A stretch of DNA of 64,000 bases, taken from contig NZ_JAGWDK010000001.1 of assembly GCF_018398875.1 (NCBI RefSeq), forward strand, positions 310,001 through 374,000, given 5' to 3'. This DNA is from Bradyrhizobium sp. sGM-13 (GTDB lineage: Bacteria > Pseudomonadota > Alphaproteobacteria > Rhizobiales > Xanthobacteraceae). Below are positions 28,056-36,000 of the stretch, piece after piece. Each line of letters begins with the position of its first letter. Within the stretch, counting starts at the first letter, position 1. The translations under genes were made by a program, and so were the position numbers. The notes below the pieces were generated by a model. That model saw nothing but the letters and a program-made list of their open reading frames with translations. It had not been told where the DNA came from and did no database searches.

Positions 28056-29219
28056 CTACTCCGCCGCTTGCGGCATCACCTCCGTCTGCTCGTGGAGGAT
28101 GACGCCGGAGAGCGGATCGAACTCGCCGAGCCAGGGCTTCTTCTCAAGCACTGCTTTGGTATGGCGGTAACCGGCGTCCCAGCGCTGCATGATGCCGGAC
28201 GGACTGAAATCGATGTCCTTGGTGTGGTCCTCCCGGCTGAGCTGCGGAGCGAGCAGCCGCACGACATGCATCCGGGTCGGGCAGCCATAGCCCGTCAGTT
28301 CCCTCACCGCCTCGCTGTTGCGCTCGGCCTCAGGCAGGCGCGCGGCGAGCTGGCTGATGACGTGGCGCAGGCGATGCGCCTGCTGCTGTCGCGCGATGTG
28401 ACTGGCGATCCGGCTTGAATACTGCACGTCCTTGTGCCGGTTCAGCACCTCCGCCATCGTGGTCGGCTCGGCGCCGGACGGATTCCAAAGATGCACGGCG
28501 AAGATCAACGAGTTCTGGCGCGGATTATCATCGAATACAGCCTCCGTCGGCGTATTCGATAGTATGCCACCATCCCAGTAAAGCTCGCCGTCGATGCGGA
28601 TCGCCGGGAATGCCGGCGGCAGCGCGCCCGACGCCATGATGTGCCTGATGCCAAGCTCGCAGTCCCGGCTGTCGAAATAGCGCATCTGGCTGGTGCGGAC
28701 ATGAGCGGCGCCGACCGTCAGGCGTGGCGAGCATTGATTGACCAGCTCAAAATCGACCAGCTCGCTCAAGGTTCGCTCCAGCGGCGCGGTCGAGTAGTAG
28801 CCGGCATTGTCGGCGCCGAGCGGATAGGAATCGCCGGCATGGGCCAACGGGTTGGGCCGAAAGAAGCCGGGAATGCCGTTGGTCACGGTCGACCAGTAGG
28901 AGAGCTTTTCGTTGAAACCTGGAAAGATGTCGCGAAAGGTCCAGACCGGACTCTGTTCCATCTTCTTCCAGAATTCGCGAAGGCGCGACAATCGGTTCTG
29001 CGGCGCGTTGCCGGCGATCAGGCCGGCATTGATCGCGCCGATCGAGGTGCCGATGATCCAGTCCGGTTCGATTCCGGCCTGATGCAGCGCTTGATAGACA
29101 CCGGCCTGATAAGAGCCAAGTGCGCCGCCGCCCTGCAGCACCAGGACGATCTGACCCGAATCCGACCTGGCCCGCGATCGCAAGTTCGGCGAAGAACCGA
29201 TATCCTGAACGTCCTTCAT
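28056..29219 (-). CDS. Patatin-like phospholipase
   Basis: This 387-residue lipid acyl hydrolase has the oxyanion motif GGGALG (residues 30-35), the nucleophile motif GTSIG with S59, and the catalytic dyad aspartate D216 in WDGG. It has no signal peptide. The start at ATG 29219 has GAGGGAG about six bases upstream; an earlier in-frame ATG at 29261 has none. It lies downstream of 3-hydroxybutyrate dehydrogenase on the same strand, a pairing I recall from Bradyrhizobium. A role in membrane lipid or polyhydroxybutyrate granule turnover is inference. Confidence 0.9.
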   Translation of the reverse strand: MKDVQDIGSSPNLRSRARSDSGQIVLVLQGGGALGSYQAGVYQALHQAGIEPDWIIGTSIGAINAGLIAGNAPQNRLSRLREFWKKMEQSPVWTFRDIFPGFNEKLSYWSTVTNGIPGFFRPNPLAHAGDSYPLGADNAGYYSTAPLERTLSELVDFELVNQCSPRLTVGAAHVRTSQMRYFDSRDCELGIRHIMASGALPPAFPAIRIDGELYWDGGILSNTPTEAVFDDNPRQNSLIFAVHLWNPSGAEPTTMAEVLNRHKDVQYSSRIASHIARQQQAHRLRHVISQLAARLPEAERNSEAVRELTGYGCPTRMHVVRLLAPQLSREDHTKDIDFSPSGIMQRWDAGYRHTKAVLEKKPWLGEFDPLSGVILHEQTEVMPQAAE

Positions 29220-29248
29220 GTCACGCTCCCTCGGATTTTGTCGTGCTC

Positions 29249-29281
29249 GGCTCTGATTCAATCAGAACCGAAAAGGCTCTA
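29249..29281 (-). repeat. TAGAGC-type dispersed repeat, truncated copy
   Basis: Read on the minus strand it begins TAGAGCCTTTTC and continues GGTTCTGATTGAATCAGAGC. The first three bases are the stop codon of the 3-hydroxybutyrate dehydrogenase gene. It is related to the longer elements at 35144-35262 and 55232-55332, which also begin at a TAG stop codon. Confidence 0.75.
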
Positions 29282-30103
29282 GTGCGCGGTCCAGCCGCCA
29301 TCGACCGGCAGCGCGATGCCGGTGATCGAGGCCGCCGCGTCGCTGGCAAGAAACACCGTCAGCGCGCCGAGCTCTTCGACAGTGGCAAAACGCTTGTTCG
29401 GTTGCTGCGCCAGCAACACGTCATGGATGACCTGCTCGCGGGAAATACCGTGCGCCCTGGCCTGGCCGTCGATCTGCGCCTCGACCAGCGGCGTGTAGAC
29501 GTAACCCGGGCAGATCGCGTTGCAGGTGATGCCCTCTTCCGCGGTCTCCAGCGCCGCCACCTTGGTCAGGCCGACGATGCCGTGCTTGGCGGCAACATAG
29601 GCCGCCTTGAAAGGCGAAGCGACCAGGCCGTGCGCCGAGGCAACGTTGATGATGCGGCCGAACCTGTTCTGGCGCATCGTGGGCAATGCGAGCCGCATGG
29701 TGTGAAATGCCGATGACAGATTGATCGACAGGATCGCGTCCCATTTCTCAACCGGAAACTGATCGAGCGGCGCGACGTGTTGAATGCCGGCATTGTTGAC
29801 CAGAATATCGAGCTGACCGTGACTGGCGACCGTGGTCGCGATCATCTCGGCGATTGCTTCCCGGCTCGTCATATCGGCCGCGGAGTAGCTGACTTCGACG
29901 CCGAAATCGGCGGTAAGCTGATCGCGGGTCTTGGCGATCTCGGCCGCGAGGCCGAAACCGTTCAGCACCACCGCCGAGCCGGCTTCGGCCAACGCACGGG
30001 CGATCCCGAGCCCGATACCGCTGGTCGAGCCCGTGACCAGCGAGACCTTGCCTGTCAGTGGGCGCAAGGCCGAAGCCCCCTGTGTCTTGAGCTGAATATT
30101 CAT
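29279..30103 (-). CDS. bdhA: 3-hydroxybutyrate dehydrogenase (SDR family)
   Basis: This 274-residue short-chain dehydrogenase has the NAD motif TGSTSGIG (24-31), NNAG (103-106) and the catalytic S156, Y169 and K173. The segments ASAHGLVASPFKAAYVAAKHG and TCNAICPGYVYTPLVE are characteristic of D-3-hydroxybutyrate dehydrogenases, which oxidise hydroxybutyrate released from polyhydroxybutyrate. ATG 30103 has AAAGGGCGG just upstream. The stop codon TAG is the first base triplet of a dispersed repeat. It is divergent from a LysR gene that may regulate it. Confidence 0.9.
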   Translation of the reverse strand: MNIQLKTQGASALRPLTGKVSLVTGSTSGIGLGIARALAEAGSAVVLNGFGLAAEIAKTRDQLTADFGVEVSYSAADMTSREAIAEMIATTVASHGQLDILVNNAGIQHVAPLDQFPVEKWDAILSINLSSAFHTMRLALPTMRQNRFGRIINVASAHGLVASPFKAAYVAAKHGIVGLTKVAALETAEEGITCNAICPGYVYTPLVEAQIDGQARAHGISREQVIHDVLLAQQPNKRFATVEELGALTVFLASDAAASITGIALPVDGGWTAH

Positions 30104-30200
30104 GGGCCGCCCTTTCGTGTGGCTGGTCAACGTCGTAACGAAACCATTTCCGCCGCAATCTGCACGCTTGGCACGGCTTCAAGGAAATGCCCTTTGGCTT

Positions 30201-30233
30201 CCAAAACCATACGCCTGCGCTATGGCGGTTTGG
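30201..30233. promoter_or_regulatory. LysR-type binding site between bdhA and lysR
   Basis: CCAAAACCATA and TATGGCGGTTTGG form an interrupted inverted repeat. Its core CATACGCCTGCGCTATG fits the T-N11-A pattern of LysR-type boxes. It sits about 60 bases before the lysR start and 98 before the bdhA start, where an autoregulatory and target site would be expected. Confidence 0.55.
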
Positions 30234-30291
30234 GTAGTCATCGGGGGGCGCCATCGGGTAGCTTTCCTGCACGACAGACCGGGGCACGACC

Positions 30292-31194
30292 ATGGAGATG
30301 CATCAGGTTCGCTACTTCCTTGCGGTCGCGCGCGTGCTCAACTTCACGCGCGCCGCCGACGAGTGCAACGTCACGCAGCCGTCGCTGACGCGGGCAATCA
30401 AGCAACTCGAAGCCGAACTCGGCGGCGATCTGTTTCGCCGCGAGCGCCCGGCCGCGCAATTGACCGAGCTCGGGCAGCGCATGCATCCGCTGCTCAAGCA
30501 ATGCTATGAGGCGGCGACCGGCGCGCGCGAACTTGCCTCATCCTTCAAGAGCGGCGAAGTCGGCGCGCTCCGGATCGCGCTGACCCATTCGGTCGATCTG
30601 TCGCTATTGATTCCGCATCTCGACCAGATCAAGCGGATGTTCAACCGTCTGGAGTTTCGCTTCTTGCGCGGCAACGCCCGCGAAGTCGCGGAATATCTCA
30701 AGAAGGGCGAAGCCGAACTCGGCATTGCCGCCGAAATCAGCGAAGAGTGGGACCGGCTCGATACCTGGCCGCTGTTTACCGAAAACTTTCAGCTCGTCAT
30801 CAACCGGAAGCATCCGCTGGAAGAGCGCGATAAACTCGACTTCGGCGATCTTCGCGCCGAACAGTTGTTGTCGCGGAACTACTGCGAACATGCGGCGCGG
30901 GTGAACTCTTCGCTTCGCGAACACGGCCTCGATGTCGATCGCAGCCACGAGATCGCATCCGAGCGCGATCTGATCGAGTTGTTGGAGGCCGATATCGGCG
31001 TCGCCGTGGTACCCGATACAGCGTCGATCCCACCGACGCTAAAGCGCGCCAGCGTCGAGGGGCTAGATGCGCGGCGAACGGTAAAACTTTACGGCGTGGC
31101 CGGACGTGAACGGACTGCGGTGGCATCCGCCGTAATGCGGATGCTGCGCAGCACCAACTGGCAGCAATTCATCGACAGGAATGGAACTCCCTGA
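30292..31194 (+). CDS. LysR-family transcriptional regulator
   Basis: This 300-residue regulator has an N-terminal winged helix-turn-helix (HQVRYFLAVARVLNFTRAA, then CNVTQPSLTRAIKQLEAELG) and a C-terminal effector-binding domain. The gene is divergent from the 3-hydroxybutyrate dehydrogenase gene, with a T-N11-A palindrome between them, so it probably controls that operon and itself. The effector is unknown; the subgroup resembles the hydrogen-peroxide or aromatic-acid responders, which I cannot separate by eye. Confidence 0.9.
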   Translation: MEMHQVRYFLAVARVLNFTRAADECNVTQPSLTRAIKQLEAELGGDLFRRERPAAQLTELGQRMHPLLKQCYEAATGARELASSFKSGEVGALRIALTHSVDLSLLIPHLDQIKRMFNRLEFRFLRGNAREVAEYLKKGEAELGIAAEISEEWDRLDTWPLFTENFQLVINRKHPLEERDKLDFGDLRAEQLLSRNYCEHAARVNSSLREHGLDVDRSHEIASERDLIELLEADIGVAVVPDTASIPPTLKRASVEGLDARRTVKLYGVAGRERTAVASAVMRMLRSTNWQQFIDRNGTP

Positions 31195-31308
31195 GAGCTC
31201 CGGCTGCATCGGTTCCCTCGCTTTCGGCCGCATTGCGCTGAGTACGATCCCCTTAAAATCCAGGACGGCCGCACCATATAGAGATCTGGCTGGGAGTTGG
31301 AGGGACCG

Positions 31309-31494
31309 ATGAAATCTCATCCGCGCCCGAACCGCAAAGATTGGGAGCAGATCGCCGAGGATTTACAGGAGACAGCGGATAAGCTGCCGCCCGGCGATGA
31401 CAAGGAAGCCGCCAAGCGCAAAGCGTTGCAAATGAGGAAGGCAGTCGAAATCAGAAATTGGCTGACTTCCCCAGGCATGCAACCACCCCGCTGA
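31309..31494 (+). CDS. Small hydrophilic protein of unknown function
   Basis: This 61-residue reading frame starts at ATG 31309 with GGAGGGACCG directly upstream, an excellent ribosome site. It is rich in Lys, Glu and Asp and predicted helical (DWEQIAEDLQETADKLPPG, then EAAKRKALQMRKAVEIRNW). No family is recognised and there is no signal peptide or cysteine. The strong ribosome site and coding-like composition make it a likely real small protein. Confidence 0.6.
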   Translation: MKSHPRPNRKDWEQIAEDLQETADKLPPGDDKEAAKRKALQMRKAVEIRNWLTSPGMQPPR

Positions 31495-32019
31495 TGCAGT
31501 GCTTGCCCGGTGGAACCGTGGCGCATGCATGCTCGGTGGCGCATGTCTGCTCGGTAGGGTGAATATCTGCTCGATAAAGAGCGACCCCGCCATTTGAAAT
31601 CGCAGAATGACGGGGCCGTCGGAGCATTTCATCTTCTATGAAGAAGATTACTTGCTCCTTAGCTACGTAACCTTCGACGTGCGATCACGTTCCGGGTCTC
31701 TTCGAGATCTTTCTTTCTCGGAGATTTCTCTTCCCGAAGTTTCTCCACCGGTTCCGGTACCAACGCTTTTGTATCCGGTCGGACCGGCCTTGTGCGGCAG
31801 CGATCCTGTTCGCGCGAGCTTGCGCCCCCTCAGGCAATTCTCGGAACCGCTTCCCCTTCCCGGAATTTCTGTAGCTGAGGCGAGGTTGCCATGACTGGAC
31901 TGCTCGCCGGCGTCGTCGAGCTTGCGGATGCCGGCCCGCGCCAGCAACGCTGGGGACCTGTGCCAGGCGCTGCGCCACGAAGCTGCGCTGAATTCGGTCT
32001 CGATCAAGGGAGATCAGCC
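31495..32019. other. 525-base region with tandem repeats and a possible decayed reading frame
   Basis: The first part holds a tandem repeat (31518-31573). The rest has no intact convincing gene. On the minus strand (31892 to 31659) three overlapping frames contain protein-like stretches: MATSPQLQKFRE, then FRELPEGAQARANRIAAAQG in a second frame, then LREEKSPRKKDLEETRNVIA back in the first. This could be one small gene broken by two frameshifts, or chance. Confidence 0.35.
31518..31573 (+). repeat. Short tandem repeat, unit about 18 bases
   Basis: Two 18-base units, GTGGCGCATGCATGCTCG and GTGGCGCATGTCTGCTCG, differ at two positions. A diverged 20-base third unit ends ATATCTGCTCG. The array starts 24 bases after the stop codon of the small protein gene. 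Confidence 0.6.
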
Positions 32020-32346
32020 ATGCCGCAGATCCACGCCGACAAACAACCCGTTACCCAGATCACGATCGTCGAGTCGGAGCCCGAGAAGCAGGCGGAGGCG
32101 TTGTCGGTCATGACCGAGCGCGCCCGCTTCATGGCGCGTCAGCCGGGCTTCATATCGATCAGCCTGCATCGCAGTCTCGATGGACGCCGTATTGTCAACT
32201 ACGTGCAATGGCAGAGCAGCGATCTGCTGCGATCGGCCCATCAATCGCCAGAGTTTCGCAAGCAGTGGGGCCACTTCGACGAAATCACGAGCGAGATCGA
32301 TCCGCATCTGTATGAAGTTTCTGCCGTCATAGACGGGAAGGCGTAA
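32020..32346 (+). CDS. Antibiotic-biosynthesis-monooxygenase-type (ABM) domain protein
   Basis: This 108-residue protein has the ferredoxin-like ABM fold seen in small cofactor-free monooxygenases and stress proteins: ITIVESEPEKQAEALSVMTE, then PGFISISLHRSLDGRRIVNYVQWQS. It starts at ATG 32020 with GGGAG about eight bases upstream. Such proteins are cytoplasmic dimers; the substrate is unknown. It lies 30 bases before the orphan nuoB-like gene on the same strand, so the two may be co-transcribed. Confidence 0.8.
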   Translation: MPQIHADKQPVTQITIVESEPEKQAEALSVMTERARFMARQPGFISISLHRSLDGRRIVNYVQWQSSDLLRSAHQSPEFRKQWGHFDEITSEIDPHLYEVSAVIDGKA

Positions 32347-32376
32347 GCATCGCAAACAACCCGTGGGAGCAGCCCA

Positions 32377-32946
32377 ATGCCGGACTCCCGACCATTGATC
32401 GCGCCCTCCGGAACGGGAATCTTGGACCCGGGGACCGGCGCTCCCGTGCGTGACGAGTACTTTTTTGCTGGATTGAATAATGAGCTCAGCGACAAAGGCT
32501 TCTTCGTTACCGCGGCTGATGATTTGATCACGTGGGCCCGCGGCGGTTCGTTGATGTGGATGACATTCGGCCTCGCTTGCTGCGCAATCGAGATGATGCA
32601 GATGGCGATGCCCCGCTACGACGCCGAGCGGTTTGGATTTGCGCCCCGAGCCAGTCCACGGCAGGCCGACGTCATGATCGTCTCCGGTACACTGTGCAAC
32701 AAGATGGCCCCCGCGCTGCGCAAGGTCTACGATCAGATGCCCGAGCCGCGATATGTGATTTCGATGGGTTCGTGCGCCAACGGCGGCGGCTATTATCACT
32801 ATTCGTACTCGGTCGTGCGTGGCTGCGACCGCATCGTTCCCGTCGATATCTATGTTCCGGGCTGCCCGCCGACCGCCGAAGCGCTGCTGTATGGCGTGAT
32901 GCTGTTGCAGAAGAAGATTCGGCGTTCAGGCACCATCGAACGCTGA
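32377..32946 (+). CDS. Orphan NADH-quinone oxidoreductase subunit B (NuoB-like)
   Basis: This 189-residue protein matches NuoB, the complex I subunit holding iron-sulfur cluster N2. All four ligands are present: C68-C69 (GLACCAIEM), C133 (GSCANGGG) and C163 ([10 protein letters not shown]). The quinone-proximal surface also looks intact. It is not in a nuo operon: neighbours are an ABM protein and a convergent peroxiredoxin. It could be a spare complex I subunit or part of a different hydrogenase-like complex. GGGAG lies eight bases before the start. I give no symbol because the main nuo operon is presumably elsewhere. Confidence 0.88.
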   Translation: MPDSRPLIAPSGTGILDPGTGAPVRDEYFFAGLNNELSDKGFFVTAADDLITWARGGSLMWMTFGLACCAIEMMQMAMPRYDAERFGFAPRASPRQADVMIVSGTLCNKMAPALRKVYDQMPEPRYVISMGSCANGGGYYHYSYSVVRGCDRIVPVDIYVPGCPPTAEALLYGVMLLQKKIRRSGTIER

Positions 32947-33022
32947 CGTCGATCGCCAACCTTGCCAGAACTTCGCTCGAAAGCGCTCCGGGTGCGATCC
33001 GCAAGCCGGCGAACGGATTTCT

Positions 33023-33742
33023 CTATCGCTCTTCGCCTGCACTCTTCAACGCGGCGATCAGGTCGTCGATCTCCATGCGCTTGCGGAAATCGGGATCGAC
33101 GAAGCGGGCTTTTACCAATCCATCGCGGCCGACCACGAAGGTAGCCGGGATCGGCAGCATCCAGCCGTCATTACCCTGAAAACTCGCCATATCCTGATAC
33201 GAAAGCAGCCGCTGGATTTCGGTGCCGAGCCAGATCGCGAGGTTGAGCGACAGCGCGTAGCCGTTGTCGAGATCGGTTAGCACCGGGAACGGCGCTGCGG
33301 CCTCCGATTTGAATTTCTCGGCATAGGCCTGCGTCTCCGGCATGATCGCAACCGTCTGCGCGCCCAATGCCCTGATCCGGTCCTGGGCCTGGATCACCGC
33401 CCTCACGTTTAGCCGGCAGTAAGGGCACCAATGGCCGCGATAGAACATCACGGCGACCGGCCCCTGATCGATGAGCGATTTCAGGCTGACCAGCCGGCCG
33501 GTCTCGTCCGGCAACAGGAACGGCGGCATCACCTCGCCTGGCCTCGGCGCGTTTTCGCCGCCGCCGTTCTCATTGAGCCGCGCCACCAGCCGGTCGACTG
33601 CTTCGCCATAGGCCGGAAAGATCTCCCGCCCCGCCGCGGCGTAGGCCTCGAGCTGCTCGCGCAAGGGACCCTCCATGTCGCGGCATTGCTGGAACGCCTC
33701 CTTGAGGCGTTCGGCGTTGGCTGGCGATAGCGTTGTCGTCAT
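33023..33742 (-). CDS. Peroxiredoxin-like (AhpC/TSA) thiol protein
   Basis: This 239-residue cytoplasmic protein has an N-terminal helical part of about 65 residues, then a thioredoxin fold with GHWCPYCR, giving C106 and C109 in a CxxC motif. It belongs to the peroxiredoxin-like group that reduces peroxides or disulfides. ATG 33742 has GGAGC six bases upstream; an earlier ATG at 33757 is less likely. It converges with the NuoB-like gene, and its neighbours suggest an oxidative-stress or redox setting. Confidence 0.85.
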   Translation of the reverse strand: MTTTLSPANAERLKEAFQQCRDMEGPLREQLEAYAAAGREIFPAYGEAVDRLVARLNENGGGENAPRPGEVMPPFLLPDETGRLVSLKSLIDQGPVAVMFYRGHWCPYCRLNVRAVIQAQDRIRALGAQTVAIMPETQAYAEKFKSEAAAPFPVLTDLDNGYALSLNLAIWLGTEIQRLLSYQDMASFQGNDGWMLPIPATFVVGRDGLVKARFVDPDFRKRMEIDDLIAALKSAGEER

Positions 33743-33822
33743 GGCTTGCTCCGGCATATCCGTATTATTTTCCGGCTCGGGCCACCCCGCAAGGGCGGCC
33801 CGAACGCCGCGGCGCTCCCGCT

Positions 33823-34107
33823 TCAGGGCAGATAGAAATTGCCGGTCGGGTCAAGCATGCCCGAGGTCGAATAGAGCTGGCCCTTGTCCATGAAGAACAC
33901 GGTGTTAGCAGGCACCTTTTTGGCGTTCTTCATCATCGCATCGTGATTCTTGGGCGTCGCCGCCATTGCCATGGCCGACATCTTGCCGGGGCCGGCATAT
34001 ATGTAGGCCATGCCCGGATTGAATTCCCAGGGGACTTGCGAGAAGGCGGTCGTTGCGACGGCAGCAAAGGCCGCGGCGGCAATCAGGGTCTTGGAAAGGG
34101 TGGTCAT
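33823..34107 (-). CDS. Small secreted protein of unknown function
   Basis: This 94-residue protein starts at ATG 34107 with GAGGAA seven bases upstream. A signal peptide (SKTLIAAAAFAAVATTAFSQ) is followed by a mature part of about 70 residues that ends DPTGNFYLP. No catalytic motif is visible. It is divergent from the DUF302 gene. Confidence 0.75.
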   Translation of the reverse strand: MTTLSKTLIAAAAFAAVATTAFSQVPWEFNPGMAYIYAGPGKMSAMAMAATPKNHDAMMKNAKKVPANTVFFMDKGQLYSTSGMLDPTGNFYLP

Positions 34108-34347
34108 GGGAAATTCCTCAAGATTGACATCGCGTCCGCCAATCGGACGCTGGCCCATCAGAGGATGGACTTCCCTTGATTTGAAATGCCGTTGCACAAT
34201 CGGTTCGATAGCCATGGCGTATTGAGAGCACCGATAGTCCGCCGCTATCGACTTGAGAGCGGACACGCATTTCATATCGGCCCGCCGAACGTTCATCCTG
34301 TCCTCGAAGGCATGCGGAGAGCATGCGCCACCGACAGGAGGTTTCCC

Positions 34348-34836
34348 ATGACACGCCATTTGACGAACCGCTTTGCAAATTTCTTTGCCACACTGCTGGC
34401 GGTGCTCGTGCTTTCCGTCGTCTCGGCAGCACGGGCGGACAGCGACGATGGTATCGTTCGTGTCAAGAGCGCGGTGCCGATGCCGGAGGCGATCAGCCGC
34501 ATCAAGGCGGATATCACAGCCAAGGGCATCAAATTCTTCAGCGAGATCGACCAGTCGAAACTCGCGGCCGACGCCGGCATCAAGCTGCGTCGCTCGACGC
34601 TATTGGTGTTCGGCAATCCGCCGCTCGGGACGCAGTTCATCACCTCGAATCCGAATGCCGGGCTTGACTGGCCGGTCCGGCTATTGCTGACGCAGGACGA
34701 CAATGGCGACGTCTGGGCAGTCTGGACCGATTTCGGATGGATCGCCAGGCGTCACAACATCAGGGACCGTGTGGCGCAGTTCGAGATGGCGACCAAGGTG
34801 ATGGGCTCGATCACTTCGACCATCACAACCAAGTAA
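34348..34836 (+). CDS. Secreted DUF302-domain protein
   Basis: This 162-residue protein has an N-terminal signal peptide ending near AARADS, then a DUF302 domain (RRSTLLVFGNPPLGTQFI and PVRLLLTQDDNGDVWAVWTD). DUF302 proteins are small periplasmic proteins of uncertain function, sometimes linked to thiol or sulfur stress. ATG 34348 is preceded by AGGAGG, a perfect Shine-Dalgarno; the frame extends upstream without one. The next reading frame downstream is a flavoprotein remnant. Confidence 0.85.
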   Translation: MTRHLTNRFANFFATLLAVLVLSVVSAARADSDDGIVRVKSAVPMPEAISRIKADITAKGIKFFSEIDQSKLAADAGIKLRRSTLLVFGNPPLGTQFITSNPNAGLDWPVRLLLTQDDNGDVWAVWTDFGWIARRHNIRDRVAQFEMATKVMGSITSTITTK

Positions 34837-34891
34837 CCGTGTCGGCCCGCTTGCCGCAAGCTCATCAGGCTGCGCCGCCGGTGCGGCCTGA

Positions 34892-35146
34892 TCGCACGTC
34901 AATGACATGCTCGACTGGTTCTCCGCGAAAACCTATGCCGAAACCGTGGCGTGGTCGAAAGTAATCGTCGATCAGGCCACGGACCGCATCCTTGGTGCTC
35001 ATTTCGTCGGGCATTCGGGCCAGGAACTGGTGAACATCTTCGGATTGGCAATGCGCTTCGGCATTACCGCGAGCCAGATCCGGGAAAACGTCTACGCCTA
35101 TCCGACCTTCTCCTCCGACATCAGACACATGCTCGGCCACGGCTAG
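34892..35146 (+). pseudogene. C-terminal remnant of a pyridine nucleotide-disulfide oxidoreductase
   Basis: The open frame encodes only the dimerisation domain of the glutathione/mercuric reductase family: FSAKTYAETVAWSKVIVDQA, then ATDRILGAHFVGHSGQELVNI, AMRFGITASQIRENVYAYPT. The FAD- and NAD-binding parts (about 370 residues) are missing, and a TGA lies at 34889-34891 just before the homologous stretch. The ATG at 34907 lacks a good ribosome site. Its TAG stop is the first triplet of a dispersed repeat. It is best read as the leftover of a deletion. Confidence 0.8.
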
Positions 35147-35262
35147 AGCCTTTTCGTTTGAATCAGAACCGGGCTCTTGCTTTGACGCATCTTCGTGATG
35201 CGAACCGATGTCCACCCCGGATCAAATCCGGGGCAGGCTTTCGCTTGAAAAGGCTCCAGCCG
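35144..35262 (+). repeat. TAGAGC-type dispersed repeat with nested hairpins, copy 2
   Basis: It starts TAGAGCCTTTTCG at the stop codon of the flavoprotein remnant and ends CGCTTGAAAAGGCTCCAG. It contains GAATCAGAACCGGGCTCT, GCATC-TTCGT-GATGCGAACC and a nested perfect hairpin CCCCGGAT/ATCCGGGG. The element at 55232-55332 shares the order of these blocks. Confidence 0.75.
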
Positions 35263-35387
35263 CATAGCAGGGAGCTATCGAGTCAAAAGCAAACCGGCAT
35301 TTCCTCTCGTGCGCCATTTCCACGATGGTGGTGACGTAGTCGGCCGGACCATCCGGGGCCAAGGCAAAAACCAGAGGAGACCACGAC

Positions 35388-35879
35388 ATGTCCAAATCCA
35401 ACGTCACGTCGCGCATGGTCTGGCAGGGCCTCGCGCTTGCCGGATTGATCGCAGGTTCGGTTGCTACCGCCTCGAGCGCCGTGGCCGGCGAATGCCCGGC
35501 CGGGAAGATGCAGGCAAATGTCCGCCCGATGGTCGACCACAAGCCGGTCGGCGTCACCGACGTCACGCTCGGCTCGATCAACCTCGAAAAGCAGCCGGCC
35601 AACATCAGGGATCGCGAGCTGCGCTTCCGCAAGCTGACCATCGAGCCTGGCGGCATCGTGCCCTGGCACAGCCATGACGACCGGCCTGCGCTGATCTATG
35701 TCCAGCAAGGCGAGATTGTCGAATACGCCAGCAACTGCTCGGAGCCGATCGTGCACAAGGCCGGCGAGATCAGGCCGGAAGTCGCCGGCACCTCGCACTG
35801 GTGGAAGAATCTCGGCAAGGAGACTGTCATTCTCTATGTCGGCGACGTCCGCAAGGATCCGCACGACCACAATATGTAA
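35388..35879 (+). CDS. Secreted cupin-domain protein
   Basis: This 163-residue protein has a signal peptide (VWQGLALAGLIAGSVATASS) ending near AVAGE and then one cupin barrel. The metal-binding motif WHSHDDRPALIYVQQGE supplies H94, H96 and E109; the second motif includes GTSHWWKN. It is probably a periplasmic metal-binding cupin of unknown substrate. AGGAG lies upstream of the start. It precedes an MFS gene on the same strand. Confidence 0.85.
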   Translation: MSKSNVTSRMVWQGLALAGLIAGSVATASSAVAGECPAGKMQANVRPMVDHKPVGVTDVTLGSINLEKQPANIRDRELRFRKLTIEPGGIVPWHSHDDRPALIYVQQGEIVEYASNCSEPIVHKAGEIRPEVAGTSHWWKNLGKETVILYVGDVRKDPHDHNM

Positions 35880-36000
35880 GGAGCCGTAACAAGCGCCACC
35901 CGACGTCTCGTTGCCGGATGTGACGGCCTGGGGTCCCCCGTGTCGCCCCACACGCCCAGGCGTCACATCCTTCTTTCTCGATAAGATATTGAGAAGCGCC

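Noticed and set aside
31607..31894. 95-codon plus-strand frame in the 31.5-32 kb gap
   Set aside because: It has no ribosome site and looks like the antisense of the protein-like stretches on the minus strand.
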